Shown here piece after piece: positions 63,959 through 64,000 of a stretch of 64,000 nucleotides of DNA. The notes under the pieces are model-generated. The model did no database searches, was not told the DNA's origin, and saw only the letters and a list, made by a program, of their open reading frames with translations. Source of the DNA: Eleginops maclovinus (taxonomy: Eukaryota > Chordata > Actinopteri > Perciformes > Eleginopidae); NCBI RefSeq assembly GCF_036324505.1, contig NC_086368.1:25038878-25102877 (forward strand). Direction: 5' to 3'. How positions within the stretch are numbered: the stretch's first letter is position 1; every line of letters begins with the position of its first letter. Both the position numbers and the translations under genes were made by a program.

Positions 63959-64000
63959 CCACCTGCATGCCACAACCCACCTCATCAGCCTCCTCCTGAA

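Overview
The window is vertebrate nuclear DNA, almost certainly from a ray-finned (teleost) fish. The evidence is a split gene with GT-AG introns, very long CA/GT microsatellites, and several repeat types that I recognise as common in teleost genomes. There is no prokaryotic gene layout and no operon, CRISPR array, phage or plasmid module.

The only gene I can name is sulf2, the extracellular heparan-sulfate 6-O-endosulfatase, on the + strand at 54.5-64.0 kb. I joined 20 coding exons by hand. All junctions are GT-AG, all phases agree, and the joined frame is open from the ATG at 54566 to the TAA at 63956-63958 (2688 bp, 895 codons before the stop). The product has a signal peptide, a sulfatase domain with the CCPSR formylglycine motif, a basic hydrophilic domain with one furin-type site and an Ser-Gly glycosaminoglycan-type site, and the conserved C-terminal sulfatase-like region. 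The end of the 3' UTR lies beyond the window. Whether this is the teleost a or b copy cannot be decided here.

Positions 1-54.5 kb contain no gene that I can name. They hold ordinary non-coding sequence (intergenic, or a long first intron of sulf2), about a dozen CA/GT microsatellites, a TCTG/TCAG tetranucleotide array, a 31-bp minisatellite, two poly-C tracts, and transposon-derived fragments: two copies of a 'keep-time-like' AAGTAC-rich MITE in opposite orientation, three LINE 3'-end-like fragments, and two copies of a teleost MITE-like repeat that straddle sulf2 exons 1-3.

The most notable structures outside sulf2 are: (1) a 141-270-141 bp duplication-insertion at 14.84-15.39 kb whose 270-bp centre is also present at 18.27-18.54 kb; (2) a possible three-exon micro-gene at 21.14-23.67 kb encoding a 67-residue peptide with a signal-peptide-like start; and (3) a possible 5' non-coding exon near 33.2 kb. 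In sulf2 itself, the 54-nt exon 19 is phase-symmetric, so skipping it would give a SULF1-like C-terminus.
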